57,278 nucleotides of DNA, taken from Phycisphaerae bacterium. GTDB taxonomy: Bacteria > Planctomycetota > Phycisphaerae > Sedimentisphaerales > Anaerobacaceae. Where the stretch lies: the NCBI GenBank assembly GCA_030601845.1, contig JAUWAY010000015.1, forward strand, positions 1 through 57,278. The letters run 5' to 3'. Position numbers and translations under genes: made by a program. This document shows, piece after piece, positions 33,739 to 41,324 of the stretch (its first letter is position 1; every line of letters starts with the position of its first letter). The notes beneath the pieces are model-generated. The model was not told the DNA's origin. It did no database searches and worked only from the letters and a program-made list of their open reading frames with translations.

Positions 33739-34776
33739 ATGGAATTGAAAGAAGAAAATCTTAAACAGGCGGTTTTGTGGGATGGCGTGGAGGATAAGAA
33801 GGTTCGCTGTAAGCTGTGCAACTGGCGGTGTTTGATTGATGAGGGTAAGCTCGGTCGGTGTTGTGTGCGCAAGAATATAGACGGCGTGTTGTATTCGCTA
33901 AATTACGACAAAGTATGCTCGGCTAATCCTGACCCGATTGAGAAAAAGCCGTTATTTCATTTTCAGCCGGGGTCGCGCAGCTTTTCTATCGCCACGATGG
34001 GTTGTAATTTTCGTTGTGAGTTTTGTCAGAACTGGCAGATAAGCCAGGCGGCCATCGAAGACGGCCGAATTAATGGAGAACCAATAGCTCCTGAGCGGAT
34101 TGTCGAGGCGGCTGTTTGCGGCGGGTGCAAGAGTATCGCTTATACTTATACCGAGCCGACCATTTTTATGGAGCTGTGCAATGATTGCGGGCGACTGGCA
34201 AAACAACGCGGTCTGACGAACGTCTTTGTTAGTAATGGATATATGACGATTGAGGCGATTGATTTTGCCGCCGATTGGCTCAATGGAATAAATGTTGACC
34301 TAAAATCTTTTAGTAAGGATTATTATAAAAGGTTATGCATGGCACGTCTGCAGCCGGTGCTTGATACGATTAGCTATATCGCGAAGGAAACCGACATCTG
34401 GCTTGAAGTTACCACGTTAGTAGTTCCGGACAAAAACGATTCCGACGATGAGTTGAAGGCGTTGGCTGATTTTATTGTTACCAAAGCCGGCCCTGATGTC
34501 CCCTGGCATATCAGCCGATTCCACCCGCAGTACAAGTATCTGGATTCGGTACCCACGCCAATCGAGACACTGGAGCGGGCCGAGACAATCGGCAAAGCTG
34601 CAGGGCTGCACTATGTTTACCTCGGCAATGTGCCAGGGTCAAAATCTGAGAGCACTTTTTGTTATCAATGCGGCCGATTGTTAATTGAACGTGTCGGCTA
34701 TCATATATCAGCCAAGCATATAAAAAACTCCTGTTGTCCGGACTGCGGAGTAAAGATTGCCGGCTTTGAACTTTGA
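33739..34776 (+). CDS. amrS: AmmeMemoRadiSam system radical SAM enzyme (AmrS-like)
   Basis: The 345-residue protein is a PflA-like radical SAM enzyme with the motif GCNFRCEFCQNWQIS (CxxxCxxC, about 91-105). The N-terminal Cys set CKLCNWRC...GRCCVR (about 23-45) and the C-terminal pairs CYQCG (about 306-310) and CCPDCG (about 332-337) match AmrS family proteins, which usually occur with AmmeMemoRadiSam A and B proteins. Neither partner is in this window. The start at 33739 follows GGGGGA; a TTG at 33718 lies before it. The biochemical role of the family is unresolved. The gene is convergent with the DUF134 gene, with 2 bases between stops. Confidence 0.82.
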   Translation: MELKEENLKQAVLWDGVEDKKVRCKLCNWRCLIDEGKLGRCCVRKNIDGVLYSLNYDKVCSANPDPIEKKPLFHFQPGSRSFSIATMGCNFRCEFCQNWQISQAAIEDGRINGEPIAPERIVEAAVCGGCKSIAYTYTEPTIFMELCNDCGRLAKQRGLTNVFVSNGYMTIEAIDFAADWLNGINVDLKSFSKDYYKRLCMARLQPVLDTISYIAKETDIWLEVTTLVVPDKNDSDDELKALADFIVTKAGPDVPWHISRFHPQYKYLDSVPTPIETLERAETIGKAAGLHYVYLGNVPGSKSESTFCYQCGRLLIERVGYHISAKHIKNSCCPDCGVKIAGFEL

Positions 34777-34778
34777 CG

Positions 34779-35162
34779 CTATCGCCCCTGACCTCGCCCT
34801 CGGCGATGTCTGCCTGGGCCGCCTGGTCCTCGGCGAAAGCGGTGGGGGGGTTCACCGGCAGCGGCAATGGCATCAAGTTCAATGATACCACCTTCGATTT
34901 TCAGTGCCTTTGCATTGACCAGGGCGTCGGCAATCTTTTTGTGGGCCGATTCGAGGATTCTGCCGAATGTCTGGCGGGAAATGTTCATCTTCTCGGCAGC
35001 CTGTTCTTGATACAGGCCACCGAGGTCGGCCAGCCGGATCGCTTCAAGCTCATCAACGGTTAAGCAGACGTGCTGCAAGACTGAGAGGGGGATACCCCTG
35101 GGTTTATAGAAGTTTGCCTGTGGCAGGCAGCCAACGCGTCTGCAATGTCTGGGTCTTGGCAT
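34779..35162 (-). CDS. DUF134/UPF0251 predicted DNA-binding protein
   Basis: The 127-residue protein starts [10 protein letters not shown], as in the family, followed by [29 protein letters not shown], a sigma-factor-region-4-like helix-turn-helix (about 37-75), with [21 protein letters not shown] as the recognition part. The end is Gly/Arg-rich. DUF134 genes occur with NifX-like and MinD/ferredoxin ATPase genes in anaerobes. It is the last gene of this minus-strand operon and a good candidate for its regulator. Confidence 0.85.
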   Translation of the reverse strand: MPRPRHCRRVGCLPQANFYKPRGIPLSVLQHVCLTVDELEAIRLADLGGLYQEQAAEKMNISRQTFGRILESAHKKIADALVNAKALKIEGGIIELDAIAAAGEPPHRFRRGPGGPGRHRRGRGQGR

Positions 35163-35192
35163 ATCAAATGTCCTGTTTTGCCTGGGGCGGCC

Positions 35193-35531
35193 TCAATGGT
35201 CGCAGATATTTTCACCGGTTTGCAATTGGCCGGCTAAGTATTGCAGGACCAACTCCTGCGGTGCATTATCCATCGCACCAACGACGACGTCAATATCGTG
35301 TTCTGCGAATAATTGCTGAGCCCTTCGGCCCATTCCGGCGGCAATTATCAGCTCGACATGCAACCCTGCGAGCCATCTTGGCAAAACGCCCGGCTCGTGG
35401 GCCGGCGGGTCCACCAGCTCGCAGCCTTTGATTTCCTTGTTGTCGGCGTCAACATCAATAATGGCAAACTGCTGGCAATGACCAAAGTGTGCCGAAAGTT
35501 TGCCGTCTGTTACTGGCATTGCAATTCTCAC
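35193..35531 (-). CDS. NifX/NifB-C-like dinitrogenase iron-molybdenum cofactor family protein (1)
   Basis: The 112-residue protein has the RNase H-like fold signature of the NifX/NafY group: MRIAMPVTDGKLSAHFGHCQQFAI at the start and the later IIAAGMGRRAQQLFAEHDIDVVVGA. HFGHC supplies the usual metal-cluster ligands. A GTG start at 35531 follows AAAGGAG by 8 bases. No nitrogenase genes are nearby, so it more likely belongs to an ORP-like Mo/Fe-S assembly. It follows the MinD-like ATPase gene closely. Confidence 0.88.
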   Translation of the reverse strand: MRIAMPVTDGKLSAHFGHCQQFAIIDVDADNKEIKGCELVDPPAHEPGVLPRWLAGLHVELIIAAGMGRRAQQLFAEHDIDVVVGAMDNAPQELVLQYLAGQLQTGENICDH

Positions 35532-35552
35532 TTCTTTGTCTCCTTTTTGATT

Positions 35553-36449
35553 CTATAGCGGCTTTAGTGTGTCCAGTATTGTTTCCCACAGGGACATTAT
35601 CTGCTCTCCAAGGCCGTCGCTTGAGTATTCCACAATACTCTTGCCTGCAATTTGGGCTTTGGTTACTATGGTATCGTAGGCAACATTGCCGGCCACTTTC
35701 AAACCTCTTTCGCCGGCTCTTTTTTCAATCACTTTTGCAATCTTCATATTGATATCGTATTTGTTGATACAAACTGCGGTTGGAATCTTGAAATGCTCAG
35801 TTAGCTCAACGACCCGGTCAAGGTCGTGTTGGCCTGAGAGGGTCGGTTCGGTAACAACCAACACTAAATCAGCTCCGGCGATAGATGCAATCACCGGACA
35901 GCCGATACCGGGTGAGCCATCCACGATAATCAGGTCTTTATTCTGCTCGGCTGCAATTCGTTTTGCTTCTTTACGAATCAAGCTGACCAGCTTACCGCTG
36001 TTTTCTTGTGCCGGCCCGAGCCGGGCGTGCAGCATTGGTCCGAAGCGAGTATCTGATATGAACCATTGGCCGTTAATGGCATCTTTGAACTCTATCGCAT
36101 CAACCGGACAAAATTCCACGCATACTTTGCATCCCTCGCACGCGATGGAATCGACCGTATAAGTTTTTCCAACCACATCGTTGGCCGGGCCGTTGAATAC
36201 AGCGGCGTCAAAGTTGCACACCTCCTCGCATCTGCCGCAGCCGATACATTTTGTCGTAATAATGGAAGCTAATTTCCCGCCGCTAAAATCGCGTGTTTGT
36301 TTTATATCCGGCTCCAATACCAGGTGCAAATCTGCGGCGTCAACATCACAATCAGCCAGTACCGCGTCCTTTGCAAGTGCTGCAAACGATGCAACAATGC
36401 TCGTCTTTCCCGTGCCGCCCTTGCCACTTATGACAACTACCTCTTTCAA
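35553..36449 (-). CDS. MinD/Mrp-superfamily ATPase with inserted 4Fe-4S ferredoxin domain (1)
   Basis: The 298-residue protein has a deviant Walker A SGKGGTGKT (about 8-16), CDVDAADLHL, two ferredoxin motifs (CIGCGRCEEVC near 69-79 and CEGCKVCVEFC near 104-114), DGSPGIGCPVI (about 176-186) and VTEPTLSGQHDL. The architecture is a P-loop ATPase with two 4Fe-4S clusters inserted after the first strands, as in the orange-protein complex of Desulfovibrio. The start is a TTG at 36449 with AAGGAG 4 bases before it. A paralogue is encoded at 37420-38325. Confidence 0.87.
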   Translation of the reverse strand: MKEVVVISGKGGTGKTSIVASFAALAKDAVLADCDVDAADLHLVLEPDIKQTRDFSGGKLASIITTKCIGCGRCEEVCNFDAAVFNGPANDVVGKTYTVDSIACEGCKVCVEFCPVDAIEFKDAINGQWFISDTRFGPMLHARLGPAQENSGKLVSLIRKEAKRIAAEQNKDLIIVDGSPGIGCPVIASIAGADLVLVVTEPTLSGQHDLDRVVELTEHFKIPTAVCINKYDINMKIAKVIEKRAGERGLKVAGNVAYDTIVTKAQIAGKSIVEYSSDGLGEQIMSLWETILDTLKPL

Positions 36450-36468
36450 CTGTCTCCTTCCCTCATAT

Positions 36469-37065
36469 TTATTCCTTCTTTGTTCCTTTTATAACGTATA
36501 GGCTCGCTACATTAGAATCCCGGCTTTGGAATATTTCGGCACCCTTAATCCCTAAAAAATATTCCGATTGAACAAAAAAATACTTTGCAATTGTCCCTTC
36601 AATTTCTCGCAAGTCTGCATGCTTAATCCTGTTCACATAGGAGGCCGGATTGCCGGTTTTTTCTTTGAAAAACTCGGACTCCGGATTAAGCAGCATAGCC
36701 AGAAGCTTGCCGCCCGATTTGAGGACGCGAGCGGTCTGTTTAATAGCTTGCTTATATTTTTCAATAAACTGCAAAGAAGCAACGTAAATAACCGCATCAA
36801 AACTGCCATCCGCGAAGTCCATACTTTCTGCCGAGCCCACTATAGTTCTTATACTGTCCGGTGTCTGCTCTAAGGCCTCTTTAGAAATATCCAGACCGGT
36901 AACGTTGAAACCGTATTCGCTTAAACCTGCCTCTATGATCGCCGGCCCGCAGCCAACACTTAAAACGTCTTTAGTCCCTTTTAATTCCTGCAAAATATAA
37001 TCCAGCTCGGCTTTGAAAACATTCTTCCAAATTTCTGTTTTGCAGGATTGTAAATACTTTTCCAT
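36469..37065 (-). CDS. Class I SAM-dependent methyltransferase
   Basis: The 198-residue protein has the Rossmann motif I VLSVGCGPAIIEAGLSEYG (about 35-53), VTGLDISKEAL (about 56-66), SMDFADGSFDAVIYVASLQF (about 85-104) and LKSGGKLLAML. It is a Methyltransf_11-type small methyltransferase. The substrate is unknown; neighbours are metal-cluster genes, so a small metabolite or a metal/metalloid are options but nothing in the sequence decides. An upstream TTG at 37074 is an alternative start. Confidence 0.78.
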   Translation of the reverse strand: MEKYLQSCKTEIWKNVFKAELDYILQELKGTKDVLSVGCGPAIIEAGLSEYGFNVTGLDISKEALEQTPDSIRTIVGSAESMDFADGSFDAVIYVASLQFIEKYKQAIKQTARVLKSGGKLLAMLLNPESEFFKEKTGNPASYVNRIKHADLREIEGTIAKYFFVQSEYFLGIKGAEIFQSRDSNVASLYVIKGTKKE

Positions 37066-37112
37066 ACCAGCCAACCTTGTTATTCAGTCCCCAGTTTCAC
37101 CGGGTTTTTAAT

Positions 37113-37463
37113 TTAGCCGAAAAACTTTTCACGCCACCACAGAAAGTGTCCCCAGAGGTTATCAAGTTTATATTTGTCATCTTCCGGAACGCCCTCCCAG
37201 GACTTGATTTCCTCTAACAGCATATCGCAAGGCTTGTCTTCTGCCAGAAGTTCATACGCGCATTTAATCAGCAGGAATTTCTTATGCGCATCGCTGTCAT
37301 TCGGATTATGGTCCGGGTGATACTTCAACGCCGCTCGCCTATATGCTTTTTTCAGAGCTTCTTTGCTCGCACCTTCCTGGACGCCGAGGATTTTGCATGC
37401 CGCACGACGAGCTTGCAGGTCACGAGTTATTCTTTCTCCGAATTCGTAATCGTCTTTTATCAT
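37113..37463 (-). CDS. Small J-domain (DnaJ-like) protein
   Basis: The 116-residue protein contains a J-domain at about residues 22-78 (CKILGVQEGASKEALKKAYR, then the HPD motif in KYHPDHNP). There is no Gly/Phe region or zinc domain, so it is a specialised Hsp70 co-chaperone. Its 5' end overlaps the 3' end of the second MinD-like ATPase gene by 44 bases in another frame. The ATG at 37463 follows AGGG. J-proteins such as HscB assist Fe-S transfer, which would suit the operon, but HscB's C-terminal domain is absent. Confidence 0.78.
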   Translation of the reverse strand: MIKDDYEFGERITRDLQARRAACKILGVQEGASKEALKKAYRRAALKYHPDHNPNDSDAHKKFLLIKCAYELLAEDKPCDMLLEEIKSWEGVPEDDKYKLDNLWGHFLWWREKFFG

Positions 37464-38325
37464 CAATCCCTGCCTTTACGCTCTTTATATATTCGTATAA
37501 TTCTGAAAATTCCTTCCCATATTCACTTAATACATCCACAATCATTCTGCCGGATGAGTACGCCTCGGCAATGCGTCGGTCGTCCGGCAACTTCAAACAG
37601 ATGTTTATGTTTTCAGCTTCGCAATATTTTTCTACCTTATCGTTGCCGATTCCATAGCGGTTAATAATAACAGCAAAAGGTAGATTCATTTCCCTGAGCA
37701 ATCCTACAGCCAGCTTCAAATCATTTAAGCCAAATGGTGTCGGCTCGGTAACAAGCAAAACAAAATCTGCACTCTTTACTGCCTCAACTACCGGACAGGA
37801 TGTCCCCGGCGGGACATCAATTATTGTTAGGTGCTTTTCCTTTATATGGTTTTTCACTTCTTTTATCAGTGCCGGCGTTCGCACGTAACCGATACGCAAC
37901 CTGCCGTGGATAAAATCGACGTCACCGGCTTTGCCATGCTCGATATCTCCAATCTCAAGCTGCTTTGCTTTGATTGCATCAGCCGGGCAAACCCGCATAC
38001 AGCCGCCGCAGGAATGGCAAAGCTGCTCAAAGGTCAACACACTTTCTTTGATGCAGAGTATAGCGCTGTACTGGCAAATTTCGCCGCATTTGCCGCAACC
38101 GGTACATTTCTCCAAGTCAACCTGCGGTACAGCTACGGTAACCTTGTGGCTGGCGGCTATTTGCGGCTTTAAGAAAATGTGGCCATTCGGCTCCTCAACA
38201 TCGCAGTCAAGGTATTGAACCTTCTGTCCCAGGTGAGCAACGTAATGAGCAAGATTGGTAGCAATTGTCGTCTTGCCTGTACCACCTTTGCCGCTGGCAA
38301 CAGCAATAACGAAACCATGCAGCAT
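37420..38325 (-). CDS. MinD/Mrp-superfamily ATPase with inserted 4Fe-4S ferredoxin domain (2)
   Basis: This 301-residue paralogue of the 35553 gene has ASGKGGTGKTTIATNLAHYV (about 10-29), CDVEEPNGHIFL, CTGCGKCGEIC (about 74-84), CHSCGGCMRVCPADAI (about 106-121), DVPPGTSCPVVEA (about 171-183) and VTEPTPFGLNDL. Two such ATPases in one operon is the hallmark of orange-protein-type loci. They are thought to act as a pair in inserting a Mo/Cu or Fe-S cluster. It follows the second NifX-like gene by 5 bases. Confidence 0.87.
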   Translation of the reverse strand: MLHGFVIAVASGKGGTGKTTIATNLAHYVAHLGQKVQYLDCDVEEPNGHIFLKPQIAASHKVTVAVPQVDLEKCTGCGKCGEICQYSAILCIKESVLTFEQLCHSCGGCMRVCPADAIKAKQLEIGDIEHGKAGDVDFIHGRLRIGYVRTPALIKEVKNHIKEKHLTIIDVPPGTSCPVVEAVKSADFVLLVTEPTPFGLNDLKLAVGLLREMNLPFAVIINRYGIGNDKVEKYCEAENINICLKLPDDRRIAEAYSSGRMIVDVLSEYGKEFSELYEYIKSVKAGIDDKRRLRIRRKNNS

Positions 38326-38330
38326 CTTAC

Positions 38331-38699
38331 TTACCTGTCCATACCGAAATGCGATTGCACGTTTGGGCCGGTGGCCTCGGTCAGCTTGCCGCTTTTGAAA
38401 AGCTCAACTGCTTCTGCGACCGTTCCTGTCACCTGGGTGTACAATTTCACGCCGGCAGTACTTAAGGTGCGTTGGGCATTCGGCCCACAGTTGCCTGTCA
38501 GCACGGCCTCGGCACCACCATCGATGACCACCTTGGCCGAACTGATGCCGGCACCACCGGCCGCAGCAACACTTTCGTTTTCAATCACACTAAGTTCCAT
38601 TGTTTCGGTGTCAACAATGATAAAACAAGCCGCTCTTCCAAACCGCGGGTCAACCCCGGATTCCAACGTTCTTCCGGTTGATGTAACTGCAATTTTCAT
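38331..38699 (-). CDS. NifX/NifB-C-like dinitrogenase iron-molybdenum cofactor family protein (2)
   Basis: The 122-residue protein begins MKIAVTSTGRTLESGVDPRF, followed by GRAACFIIVD, and later VIDGGAEAVLTGNCGPNAQR, a standard small Fe-Mo cofactor-binding-like fold. It differs from the 35193 protein in lacking the HFGHC motif. AAAGGA precedes the start. With the two ATPases it forms the likely cluster-carrier part of the operon. Confidence 0.87.
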   Translation of the reverse strand: MKIAVTSTGRTLESGVDPRFGRAACFIIVDTETMELSVIENESVAAAGGAGISSAKVVIDGGAEAVLTGNCGPNAQRTLSTAGVKLYTQVTGTVAEAVELFKSGKLTEATGPNVQSHFGMDR

Positions 38700-38711
38700 A
38701 ATTCATCCTTT

Positions 38712-38918
38712 CTAAGAAAATGGGCACGTGCCCGTAGGGCAGGAACCACTGTCCTTTGACGTTGAGCTGCCGGCCTGCCCAACAGAGAAACCTGAGAACA
38801 ATTTCTGCATATCCGAACTTTTACACCGTTCGCAAACGTGCTTGTGAGTACTGCTGCTTTTTTCCAGGAATTCCATTACATGCCCGCACTTTTTACACTT
38901 GTACTCAAATATCGGCAT
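38712..38918 (-). CDS. FmdB-family zinc ribbon protein
   Basis: The 68-residue protein has a typical FmdB zinc ribbon: MPIFEYKCKKCGHVMEFLEK, then CERCKSSDMQKLFSGF. The Ser-rich C-terminus ends with a Cys pair (SCPTGTCPFS). FmdB-like proteins are named after a regulator of formylmethanofuran dehydrogenase; most have unknown roles. It sits 12 bases upstream of the NifX-like gene. Confidence 0.82.
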   Translation of the reverse strand: MPIFEYKCKKCGHVMEFLEKSSSTHKHVCERCKSSDMQKLFSGFSVGQAGSSTSKDSGSCPTGTCPFS

Positions 38919-39001
38919 TGCTATATCTCCTTCTCATAGCATAGAGCAGAGGCGCAGTCCCGACGAGCCGGGATTGTCAATCTCGAAACTGGCGTTGACT
39001 T

Positions 39002-39376
39002 TTACTGCTTTTTGCTTTCCGCTTCGAGCTGCTCCATACGCTTCTTGATTTCACCAAGGGCATCCTGGAAATACTCAGCCTGTTGTTTTAGTCCGTCAAG
39101 TTCCTGCTCCGGTGCCATTGCCGGAGCGAGTGGTGCACCGTAGGGAGCATACGGGTTCACCGCCCCGCCCCAGGCAGGCATGCCGTATCCAGCTCCGGCC
39201 CAACCGAAGCCACGTCCAAATCCTCGCCCGCGACCGCCGCCTCGGCCCCAGCCCCAGTAACCGCGTCCACCAACCGGGTTCATATAACCGGGTACCGGAT
39301 AGCCGGCGCAGTATCCTGCAACTCTTCCTGTCATTGGTCCCATACCGGCAGGACCTGTTCCATCTCCACGTGGCAT
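39002..39376 (-). CDS. DUF5320 Gly-rich protein with C-terminal coiled coil
   Basis: The 124-residue protein starts with MPRGDGTGPAGMGPMTGR, then AAGYCAGYPVPGYMNP-like residues, a Gly/Arg/Trp-rich middle and a Glu/Gln/Lys-rich helix (about 90-124, ALGEIKKRMEQLEAESKK). This is the DUF5320 architecture found beside NifX/MinD genes. A good GAAAGGAG precedes the start. The function is unknown. Confidence 0.8.
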   Translation of the reverse strand: MPRGDGTGPAGMGPMTGRVAGYCAGYPVPGYMNPVGGRGYWGWGRGGGRGRGFGRGFGWAGAGYGMPAWGGAVNPYAPYGAPLAPAMAPEQELDGLKQQAEYFQDALGEIKKRMEQLEAESKKQ

Positions 39377-39403
39377 AGTTATGCTCCTTTCAAATTAAAA
39401 AAA

Positions 39404-39631
39404 TTATTCTCTTGTCATTATCGTGCCGCACTCGGGACAACTCTGTTTGTTACACGGTGCTCCGACGATGTGCGGCACTTTTTTACCACATTTCGGGCAA
39501 ACACAATTACCTCCCGGCCCTGCGGCAAATGGGCCGCCCATTCGGCCCCTACCTTGGCCCTGACCTCGCCCCATACCTCGACCACCACCGCGCCCCTGGC
39601 CGGCCGGTCCTGTTCCATCTCCTCTTGGCAT
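39404..39631 (-). CDS. Small DUF5320-like protein with zinc ribbon
   Basis: The 75-residue protein starts MPRGDGTGPAGQGRGGGRGM and ends with two Cys pairs (CVCPKCGKKVPH, then SCPECGTIM), which look like a rubredoxin-type zinc knuckle. The start at 39631 is favoured over an in-frame ATG at 39640 because the family N-terminus begins with MPRGDGTGP and AAGGATG precedes it. It lies between the other two DUF5320-type genes. Confidence 0.75.
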   Translation of the reverse strand: MPRGDGTGPAGQGRGGGRGMGRGQGQGRGRMGGPFAAGPGGNCVCPKCGKKVPHIVGAPCNKQSCPECGTIMTRE

Positions 39632-39672
39632 AATATCCATCCTTTCTGCAATTAAATGCTAATTTGAATCTA

Positions 39673-40143
39673 CTACCAAGCTCGCCTGCCTCTGCCGCGA
39701 CCACGGCCCCGACCGAAACCTCGGCCAAAACCAAAGCCTCTGCGAAGCCACGGATTGGTCCAGCCACCATAAGGCACACCATAGCCGTACAAACCTGCAC
39801 CGTAGGGACCAAAAGCCGGTGCACTGGGAGGGTAATAACCGACTCCTCGGATAGCAGGATTCATATATCCCGGCACCGGGAAACCTGCACAGAAACCAGC
39901 GGCTCTTCCAGTCATCGGACCCATACCGGCTGGACCTGTTCCATCTCCAAATGGCATATTAATCATCTCCTTTCTTGGGGTTTCAAAATTCTCACTTATT
40001 TGACCAACGGGCACACTTTGCAATCCCGCAAAACCTTTTATCTGGCCCGTGTTTTCTTTTGAAGTTGTCAAAACGCAAAACCCGAGCCCTCGCCCTGTCA
40101 TCGGCCCTTGACCTAATGGCCCTGTACCATCAAATCCTGGCAT
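39673..40143 (-). CDS. Double DUF5320 protein, possibly two fused or nested genes
   Basis: The 156-residue frame starts MPGFDGTGPLGQGPMTGRGL and continues through a linker into a second family N-terminus MPFGDGTGPAGMGPMTGRAA at residue 63 (start codon 39957). An Arg/Gly-rich tail follows. Both ATGs have good ribosome binding sites: AAGGAG before 40143, and AAGGAG followed by ATGATTAAT before 39957. The DNA before 39957 therefore looks like an intergenic leader without a stop codon. Either one long protein, or a nested pair, is made. The first ATG abuts the DUF89 stop (TAGATG). Confidence 0.7.
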   Translation of the reverse strand: MPGFDGTGPLGQGPMTGRGLGFCVLTTSKENTGQIKGFAGLQSVPVGQISENFETPRKEMINMPFGDGTGPAGMGPMTGRAAGFCAGFPVPGYMNPAIRGVGYYPPSAPAFGPYGAGLYGYGVPYGGWTNPWLRRGFGFGRGFGRGRGRGRGRRAW

Positions 40144-41037
40144 CTATTTGGTCTCCTTAACTAAATCAAGAATATTATTAAATGCTTCACTCTTTCTCAA
40201 AATCATTTCGCTGACTTCGCAGCGTAAGTCCCTGGCAATAACCGGACATTTGGCCCTTAAAATAAAGAATATATTTTTATTAACGTCACTTATGGTTTCA
40301 TAATTGCCCTGGCCCTTGCTAATAACCAAATCCGCTTCGTCGAATCGACGATGAAACGCCTCCGAACAGGTCTCAAGAATGGTGCCCGGCGCATCCGAGC
40401 CATTGTCGATAACGTTTACCACTTCGGTTAGGCCTGTCGTCTTGGCGTCTTCCATTGTCGCATCATTTATAATAGGTTTTGCCTTGACAACAAAAGTTAT
40501 GTCTTTACAGGGCAGTTGTTCAATCAGCAGCTGGTCAAAGACAATTTCGCCGGCATTATCTCCAAGATAAAGAATATCCTTTGCCCGGGCTGTTGCCTTC
40601 CTGAACTCTTGGACAGTTTCCGTATCCAGTGGGTCTGTCAGTGACTTAGTTATGTTTTTTTCAACCTGGGATTCCGTCAGTCCGGTTTTGACGCCCAAAT
40701 CAATAATATTACCTGCAATGGCTAATCGAACGGCTGTCTCGAACGGCTCGGCAGAAGTTTCCACACGCTCTTTCAATTCAGGATACATCTTCAGGGCCAG
40801 CTTGTTAAATCGCTGCTTTGCTTGTCGGTAAGGGTCTTGAACGCCGGTTAATTCACGAATAAGGCGATGTATCTTTTGCGCCATAGCCGGCGGACTCTGA
40901 CGCAAATCCATCTTGCAGGCCAGGCAGAGAACCTCACGTATAACCTGCTCGATAGTGTTCTCGTCGTCTGTCGTTAGTCTGACCGAATCAAGCGCCTGGC
41001 GCACAAAGCACGGAATGCAGTCAAAATAAGTTCTCAT
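40144..41037 (-). CDS. DUF89/ARMT1-like damage-control phosphatase
   Basis: The 297-residue protein begins MRTYFDCIPCFVRQALDSVR, as expected for bacterial DUF89 proteins. Later it has ILYLGDNAGEIVFDQLLIEQ (about 156-175, with the metal-binding Asp and Asn), KAKPIINDATMEDA (about 189-202) and DLVISKGQGNYE (about 240-251). DUF89 proteins are metal-dependent phosphatases that remove damaged sugar or cofactor phosphates. The start at 41037 is chosen over 41079 by family N-terminus and GGGAGA upstream. It is the first gene of the operon. Confidence 0.83.
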   Translation of the reverse strand: MRTYFDCIPCFVRQALDSVRLTTDDENTIEQVIREVLCLACKMDLRQSPPAMAQKIHRLIRELTGVQDPYRQAKQRFNKLALKMYPELKERVETSAEPFETAVRLAIAGNIIDLGVKTGLTESQVEKNITKSLTDPLDTETVQEFRKATARAKDILYLGDNAGEIVFDQLLIEQLPCKDITFVVKAKPIINDATMEDAKTTGLTEVVNVIDNGSDAPGTILETCSEAFHRRFDEADLVISKGQGNYETISDVNKNIFFILRAKCPVIARDLRCEVSEMILRKSEAFNNILDLVKETK

Positions 41038-41096
41038 AGATAATCGGTTCTCCCTGTTTTCATTTAAGGTTTTTAACAATCGCTTTACTTACTCTA

Positions 41097-41125
41097 CGTA
41101 TATTATGGGCATATGCTCATAACAA
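41097..41125 (-). promoter_or_regulatory. Promoter of the ORP-like operon with palindromic operator in the spacer
   Basis: On the minus strand TTGTTA (41120-41125) and TATACG (41097-41102) are 17 bp apart. The spacer and part of the -35 are occupied by TTATGGGCATATGCTCATAA (41103-41122), a 20-bp dyad with one mismatch per arm. A dimeric regulator bound there would block or remodel the promoter. The encoded DUF134 protein is a candidate. The expected transcript starts about 50 bases before the DUF89 gene. Confidence 0.5.
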
Positions 41126-41324
41126 GTCCAGTAAAATTTTGGAAAAAATCGGTTTTTTTTCGGCTTCCAGGTTTTTTGCCAGATTCAGAAGGTTCTTCAT
41201 GAGCAGGAAAAATGCGTGCAATCAGTGAAAATTTGGCTAAAATGGGCGAAATTCCTTGATTTTGGGCTCAATATCGGCTGCGGTGAGCAAAATAGTGTTT
41301 CCGGTCGCTTAGCGGGAGATAATT

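Noticed and set aside
33739..34776. Radical SAM gene considered as anaerobic sulfatase-maturating enzyme
   Set aside because: Its Cys pattern and N-terminal CKLCNWRC region match AmrS/PflA-type proteins, not anSME with its SPASM domain, and it is 7 kb from the sulfatases.
35193..38699. NifX-like and MinD-like genes considered as part of a nitrogen fixation cluster
   Set aside because: No nifH, nifD, nifK, nifB or nifE/N is visible; paired ATPases with ferredoxin inserts suit an ORP-like system better.
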